A stretch of DNA of 64,000 nucleotides from contig CAVTLA010000001.1 of the NCBI GenBank assembly GCA_963735465.1, forward strand, positions 4,588,001-4,652,000, written 5' to 3'. Source of the DNA: DASZHJ01 sp963735465 (GTDB taxonomy: Bacteria > Pseudomonadota > Alphaproteobacteria > ATCC43930 > CGMCC-115725). The first letter of the stretch is position 1. Each line of letters begins with the position of its first letter. Under the pieces are notes generated by a model that saw nothing but the letters and a program-made list of their open reading frames with translations, made no database searches and was not told where the DNA came from. A program made the position numbers and the translations under genes. Positions 59,808-64,000 of the stretch are shown in pieces.

Positions 59808-61586
59808 ATGAACCAGATCGAACGTCCCGTCGAAGCCAACTCGATCGGATTCGAGTGGGGCAGCGATGCCATCGCCCTCATGCTGCGCTCGCTCGAGCTG
59901 CCGTTTCTCTGCGTGACGCCCGGCGCCAGCTTCCGCGGCCTGCACGACAGCGTGGTGAACGCACTCGGCAACCGCGCGCCGCAGATGCTGCTCTGCCTGC
60001 ACGAGGAGAGCGCGGTCTCGATCGCGCACGGCTACGCCAAGGTGACGGGAAAGCCTCTCGGCGTGGTCCTGCACAGCAACGTCGGCCTGATGCACGGGAC
60101 GATGGCGATCTTCAATGCCTGGTGCGACCGTATGCCGATGCTCATCGTCGGCGCCACCGGTCCCATCGACGCGACGCGGCGCCGGCCCTGGGTGGACTGG
60201 ATCCACACCGCCCGCGATCAGGCAGCGATGATCCGGCACTACACCAAGTGGGACGATCTGCCGGCCTCGATCCCCGCCGCCTATGAGGCGCTGCTGCGGG
60301 CGTCGATGATGACGTCGACGGCGCCTTGCGGCCCGGTCTACGTCTGCCTCGATGCGGGCCTGCAGGAAGCGCGGCACGAGATGACAGCGCCTGTGCCGAC
60401 GCCCGCCCGCTTCCAGTCGCCGGTGGCGCCGACGCCGGCCCATGAGCTCGTGATGCGCGCCGCCGAGATGCTGGCGGCGGCGAAGTCGCCGCTGATCCTG
60501 ATGGGGCGCGTGTCGCGCGGCGAGGCGGGCTGGCAGGAGCGCATCGCGCTCGCCGAGCGCCTCGGCGCCACGGTGCTCACCGATCTCAAGACCGCGGCGT
60601 CCTTCCCGACCGATCATCCGCTCCACGGCGCGCCTCCGGGCCTGCTGGTGCGGCCGGAGGCGCTGGAGTGCGTGCGCAAGGCCGACGTGGTGCTGAGCCT
60701 CGATTGGGTCGACGTGGCGGGAACCCTGATGCAGGCGTGGCCGGGACAGGAATGTCCGGCGAAGGTGATCCAGGCCTCCCTCGATCTCTACATCCACAAC
60801 GGCTGGAGCATGGATCACCAGGCGCTGCCGCCGATCGACATCGCGCTGATGGGCGACCCCGACGCGGTCGTCACGCTGCTGCTGGCGGAACTCGCCAAGG
60901 GCAAGCGCGCCGCCGCCCCCAAGCCCGCGCCGGCGCCGACCGCGGCGGACTATCGTGCCACCGAGGCCAAGGAGATCGGCATGCCCGATCTGGCCGCGGC
61001 CCTCGCTCATGCCACGCGCGGCCGCGACATCTCGCTCATCCGCCTGCCGCTGGGCTGGAGCGGCGAGCTCTGGCATTTCCGCCATCCCCTCGACTATCTC
61101 GGCTGCGACGGCGGCGGCGGCATCGGTGGCGGACCGGGCATGGCGGTGGGCGCGGCGCTGGCGCTGCAGGGGAGCGGACGGCTGCCGGTTGCCATCCTCG
61201 GCGACGGCGATCATCTCATGGGCGTCACCGCCCTCTGGACCGCCGCGCATTACCGGATTCCGCTGCTGACGATCATCGCCAACAACCAGTCGTTCTTCAA
61301 CGACGAGGTCCACCAGGAGCGCGTCGCGCGCCAGCGCGGCCGGCCGGTGGGCAATCGCTGGATCGGCCAGCACATCGGCGATCCCGACATCGATCACGCG
61401 GCGCTGGCGCGCGGCCAGGGCCTCGTCGGCATCGGGCCGGTGCGCGATCCCGCCGAGCTGCCTGGCCTTCTCGCGGAGGCGGTGGCGGCGGTGGCGGGCG
61501 GCGCCAGCGTCGTCGTCGATGTCCGGGTGAAGCCCGGCTACACCTTCGCCATGGAAAAATCCCTGACGCGGGATCGCGAGAGCTGA
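59808..61586 (+). CDS. Thiamine-diphosphate-dependent enzyme, acetolactate synthase/benzoylformate decarboxylase type
   Basis: The 592-residue protein has the three-domain ThDP layout. The N-terminal pyrimidine domain holds the catalytic glutamate Glu66 in CLHEESAVSIAHGYA. The C-terminal ThDP/Mg motif is GDGD...NN (465-467 to 492-493; ILGDGDHLMG and IIANNQSFF). The middle domain is short on FAD-binding features, so a decarboxylase, oxalyl-CoA-decarboxylase-like or carboligase role is more likely than acetolactate synthase. The molybdenum hydroxylase gene starts 1 bp after its stop. That suggests the aldehyde made here is oxidised by the hydroxylase. Confidence 0.9.
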   Translation: MNQIERPVEANSIGFEWGSDAIALMLRSLELPFLCVTPGASFRGLHDSVVNALGNRAPQMLLCLHEESAVSIAHGYAKVTGKPLGVVLHSNVGLMHGTMAIFNAWCDRMPMLIVGATGPIDATRRRPWVDWIHTARDQAAMIRHYTKWDDLPASIPAAYEALLRASMMTSTAPCGPVYVCLDAGLQEARHEMTAPVPTPARFQSPVAPTPAHELVMRAAEMLAAAKSPLILMGRVSRGEAGWQERIALAERLGATVLTDLKTAASFPTDHPLHGAPPGLLVRPEALECVRKADVVLSLDWVDVAGTLMQAWPGQECPAKVIQASLDLYIHNGWSMDHQALPPIDIALMGDPDAVVTLLLAELAKGKRAAAPKPAPAPTAADYRATEAKEIGMPDLAAALAHATRGRDISLIRLPLGWSGELWHFRHPLDYLGCDGGGGIGGGPGMAVGAALALQGSGRLPVAILGDGDHLMGVTALWTAAHYRIPLLTIIANNQSFFNDEVHQERVARQRGRPVGNRWIGQHIGDPDIDHAALARGQGLVGIGPVRDPAELPGLLAEAVAAVAGGASVVVDVRVKPGYTFAMEKSLTRDRES

Positions 61587-61587
61587 G

Positions 61588-63918
61588 GTGAACGACAGTC
61601 CGGCGCGCGCCGAGCCGAAGCGGCGCGAGGATCTGCGCCTGCTGACGGGCAAAGGCCGCTACACCGGCGACATCTCTCTCCCCGGCATGACCCACGCGGT
61701 CTTCGCCCGCTCGCCTTATGCCCACGCGACGCTGCGGAGCCTCGATATGTCAGCGGCGCTGGCGGAGCCGGGCGTGGTGGCGGTGCTGACAGCGGCGGAT
61801 CTCGCCGCCGACGGCATCGCCGATCTCCCTGGCGGCGTCGATCTTCCGCGCTCCGGCGGCAATCCGTCGCTCCGCACCGCCCGGCCGCTCCTCGCGCGCG
61901 AGCGCGTGCGCTATGTGGGCGAGCCCGTGGCGATGGTGGTGGCGGAGACCCGCGAGGCAGCCCAGGTGGCGGCGGAGGCGGTGGTCGCCGACTACGAGGA
62001 GCTGCCGGCCCTCGCCGGCGTCGAGATCGCCCGCGCCGACGGCGCCGCGGCGGTCTGGGACGCGGCGCCCGACAATATCGCCTTCGTCTGGCGCGGCGGC
62101 GACGATGCGGCGGTGACGGCGGCGATCGCGGCCGCGCCCCATGTGACGCGGCTTCGCCTCGCGATCTCCCGCGTCACCGCGATGCCGATCGAGCCGCGGA
62201 TTTCCCTGGCTCTCGTGGATGAGAGCGGCCAGATCGTCCTCCACAACAGCCATCAGTCGCCCCACGAGCTCCATGCCGCCCTCGTCCGGCTGTTCAGGAT
62301 GCCGCCGGAGCGCCTGCGCGTGATCGCCGGCGACGTCGGCGGGTCCTTCGGCATGAAGGCCGGCAATTACCCGGAGACCGCGCTGGTGATCTGGGCGACG
62401 CGGCGCGTCGGACGTCCGGTGCGCTGGCTCTCCGACCGTGCCGAGGCCTTTCTCTCCGACGAGCACGCCCGGGACATCATGGCGGATGTGGAGCTGGCTC
62501 TTGACCGCGCCGGCCGCTTCCTGGCGCTGCGCGTCGCCTACGACGCCAATGTCGGGGCCTATCTCACCGGCCGCTCCCTGGCGCCGGTCAACAATATCGG
62601 CGGCATCGCCGGCGTCTACACGACACCCACCATCGCCGCCGAGATCCGTGGCGTCTTCACCAACACGGTCCCTCTCGGTCCCTATCGCGGCGCCGGCCGG
62701 CCGGAGGCGAGCTATGTGATCGAGCGCGCCATAGACGTGGCAGCGAGCGAGCTCGGCATCGATCCCTTCGAGCTGCGCCGGCGCAACCTCGTGCCGCCGA
62801 CGGCGATGCCGTACAAGACCGCCTTCCTCTTCACCTACGACTGTGGCGATTTCCTCGCCAACATGACGGATGCGGCGCGGCTCGCCGATCTCGAGGGATT
62901 CCCGGCGCGGCGCGCGGAGGCGGCCAAGCGAGGCCGGCTGCGCGGCATCGGCATCTGCAATCCCATCGAGGTCTCCGGCGGCCCCTACTTCAAGATCGGC
63001 CGCGACAACGCGCGCCTGACGCTCGCCGCCGACGGCGACATCATTCTCGACGTCGGCGCCATGTCCACGGGACAGGGGCTGGAGACGGCGCTGCCGCAGA
63101 TGGTGGCGGACCGCCTTGGCGTCGCCGCCGACCGCGTGCGCTTCCGCCAGGGCGACACCAAGTACCTCGCGACCGGCCGCGGCAGCGGCGGGTCCAGCGC
63201 GCTCTGCGTCGGCGGGCCCGCGGTCTCCTTCGCCGTCGACCGCGTGCTGGAGAAGGGCCGCTTGATCGCCGCTCATGCCCTTGAGGCCGCGGCGGTGGAC
63301 GTGAAGTTCGCCGCCGGCGAGTTTCGCATCGTCGGCACCGATCGCCGCGTCAGCCTGACGGAGGTGGCGGCACTCGCCGCCGATCCCGCGCGGCTGCCGG
63401 AGGGGATGGCGCCGGGTCTCGCCGAGCTCGGCCAGTTCCAGCCCACCGCGGTGACCTTCCCCAACGGCTGCCACATCTGCGAGGTCGAGGTGGACCCGGA
63501 GACCGGCCGCGTCGAGCTGATCTCCTACAGCGCCGTCGAGGATGTGGGTCGGGTGATGAATCCCGTGCTGGTGCGCGGCCAGATCCAGGGCGGCGTGGCG
63601 CAGGGCGTCGGCCAGGCGCTGGGCGAGCAGATCATCCACGATCCCGCGAGCGCCCAGCTCCTGACGGGATCCTTCATGGACTACGCCATGCCCCGCGCCG
63701 ACGATTTCGCCGAGATCCGCCTCGAGACCCGCGAGGTGCCGACAGCGGTCAACCCGCTCGGCGTCAAGGGTGTCGGCGAGGCCGGAACCGTGGGCGCGCT
63801 GGCGGCGACCCTCAACGCGGTCTGCAACGCTCTGGCACCGCTGGGCGTGCGCCATGTGGACATGCCGGCGACACCGCAGCGCGTCTGGGCGGCGATCGCG
63901 GCGGCGAAGCGGGAATAA
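61588..63918 (+). CDS. Molybdenum hydroxylase large subunit (CoxL-like, form II aldehyde/xanthine dehydrogenase type)
   Basis: The 776-residue subunit binds the molybdopterin-cytosine cofactor. It shows GDVGGSFGMK, the form II active-site loop YRGAGR (Tyr366-Arg371), and the catalytic Glu731 in GVKGVGEAGT. True CO dehydrogenase has the AYRCSFR loop, so CO oxidation is unlikely. An aldehyde, nicotinate- or isoquinoline-like substrate is expected. Translation starts at GTG 61588, right after the ThDP enzyme stop. The partner iron-sulphur and FAD subunits are not in the window and may lie downstream beyond the repeat, or elsewhere. Confidence 0.92.
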   Translation: MNDSPARAEPKRREDLRLLTGKGRYTGDISLPGMTHAVFARSPYAHATLRSLDMSAALAEPGVVAVLTAADLAADGIADLPGGVDLPRSGGNPSLRTARPLLARERVRYVGEPVAMVVAETREAAQVAAEAVVADYEELPALAGVEIARADGAAAVWDAAPDNIAFVWRGGDDAAVTAAIAAAPHVTRLRLAISRVTAMPIEPRISLALVDESGQIVLHNSHQSPHELHAALVRLFRMPPERLRVIAGDVGGSFGMKAGNYPETALVIWATRRVGRPVRWLSDRAEAFLSDEHARDIMADVELALDRAGRFLALRVAYDANVGAYLTGRSLAPVNNIGGIAGVYTTPTIAAEIRGVFTNTVPLGPYRGAGRPEASYVIERAIDVAASELGIDPFELRRRNLVPPTAMPYKTAFLFTYDCGDFLANMTDAARLADLEGFPARRAEAAKRGRLRGIGICNPIEVSGGPYFKIGRDNARLTLAADGDIILDVGAMSTGQGLETALPQMVADRLGVAADRVRFRQGDTKYLATGRGSGGSSALCVGGPAVSFAVDRVLEKGRLIAAHALEAAAVDVKFAAGEFRIVGTDRRVSLTEVAALAADPARLPEGMAPGLAELGQFQPTAVTFPNGCHICEVEVDPETGRVELISYSAVEDVGRVMNPVLVRGQIQGGVAQGVGQALGEQIIHDPASAQLLTGSFMDYAMPRADDFAEIRLETREVPTAVNPLGVKGVGEAGTVGALAATLNAVCNALAPLGVRHVDMPATPQRVWAAIAAAKRE

Positions 63919-63968
63919 AGGCCGATCATTTAAGGCGGAGCAGGCTCGGCTCGCTGCAAAGCCATTGT

Positions 63969-64000
63969 GCGTCCTTCGACTCGCCCGCTACGCGGTCGGC
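63969..64000. repeat. Intergenic repeat (family A, copy 3), cut by the window edge
   Basis: GCGTCCTTCGACTCGCCCGC begins at 63969 and matches the outer arm of copy 1 (CGTCCTTCGACGCGC at 4994). The second arm would lie beyond the window. It marks the gap after the molybdenum hydroxylase gene. Confidence 0.6.

Noticed and set aside
58677..61652. Open minus-strand frame of 991 codons crossing the ThDP gene
   Set aside because: Only the first part (to 59564) codes for the PEP-mutase-family enzyme; the rest is the low-complexity shadow of the ThDP gene, a common effect of high GC.
61750..63855. Long minus-strand frame opposite the molybdenum hydroxylase
   Set aside because: It is a shadow frame; the plus strand has clear active-site motifs throughout.
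61588..63918. Aerobic CO dehydrogenase large subunit
   Set aside because: The active-site loop is YRGAGR (form II) rather than the AYRCSFR loop of CO-oxidising enzymes.
1..64000. CRISPR arrays, tRNA or rRNA genes, insertion sequences, prophage
   Set aside because: No regularly spaced direct repeats, cloverleaf or rRNA-like sequence, transposase or phage structural gene was seen on reading through the window; tRNAs in particular would need a dedicated scan to exclude.

Overview
The window is about 64 kb of GC-rich, densely coding DNA from an alphaproteobacterium. The evidence for that assignment is an EcfG-type general-stress sigma factor, several exact copies of the EcfG promoter consensus (GGAAC-N16/17-CGTT), a HisKA_2-family kinase, and intergenic inverted repeats of the style common in Hyphomicrobiales and Rhodospirillales. 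I see no rRNA, tRNA, CRISPR array, prophage or insertion sequence. The left edge cuts treZ. The right edge lies just past a molybdenum hydroxylase gene, inside a copy of an intergenic repeat.

Region 1 (1-18.5 kb) is about stress. It opens with treZ-malQ-treY, which make trehalose from glycogen or maltodextrin. Next comes an EcfG-like sigma factor, then two small genes and an ABC-exporter membrane domain paired with a GAF-HisKA_2 histidine kinase. Four exact EcfG promoters lie between 6.2 and 7.0 kb. A leftward operon of six overlapping or abutting genes (15.7 to 9.2 kb) encodes a complete stressosome set (RsbR-like, RsbS, RsbT), a GHKL-SpoIIE phosphatase, and two hybrid histidine kinases. The first kinase carries an RsbT-like domain at its N-terminus. 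The region ends with a small gene and a cation/proton antiporter fused to universal-stress domains.

Region 2 (18.5-36.5 kb) is transport and catabolism. It holds an MHS-family symporter, a phytanoyl-CoA-type dioxygenase divergent from a LacI regulator around a perfect 16-bp palindrome, an old-yellow-enzyme oxidoreductase and an SDR. An Opp/Dpp peptide-type ABC transporter follows, with a frameshifted binding protein. Then come a LysR regulator, a GlpD-like dehydrogenase, two membrane proteins and a LivK-like binding protein.

Region 3 (36.7-51.1 kb) starts with a ClC channel. It then has a frameshifted GntR regulator followed by an acyl-CoA operon (hydratase, CaiB transferase, thiolase/Ltp-like protein, DUF35 protein, quinone reductase, NHL protein). 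After that come a VOC protein, an SDR with three frameshifts, two Gfo/Idh/MocA oxidoreductases, a GntR regulator and an enolase-superfamily sugar-acid dehydratase.

Region 4 (51.1-64 kb) has a frameshifted class A penicillin-binding protein. DgoK- and DgoA-like enzymes follow and, with the dehydratase at 49.9 kb, would complete a De Ley-Doudoroff galactonate-type route. Next come LysR and AraC regulators, an orphan NMT1/SsuA-type binding protein, a PEP-mutase/isocitrate-lyase family enzyme, and a ThDP enzyme almost fused to a large-subunit molybdenum hydroxylase.

Four genes carry single-base frameshifts (six indels in all). They are annotated as pseudogenes, but assembly error is a real alternative. 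All functions come from reading motifs; no database search was run.
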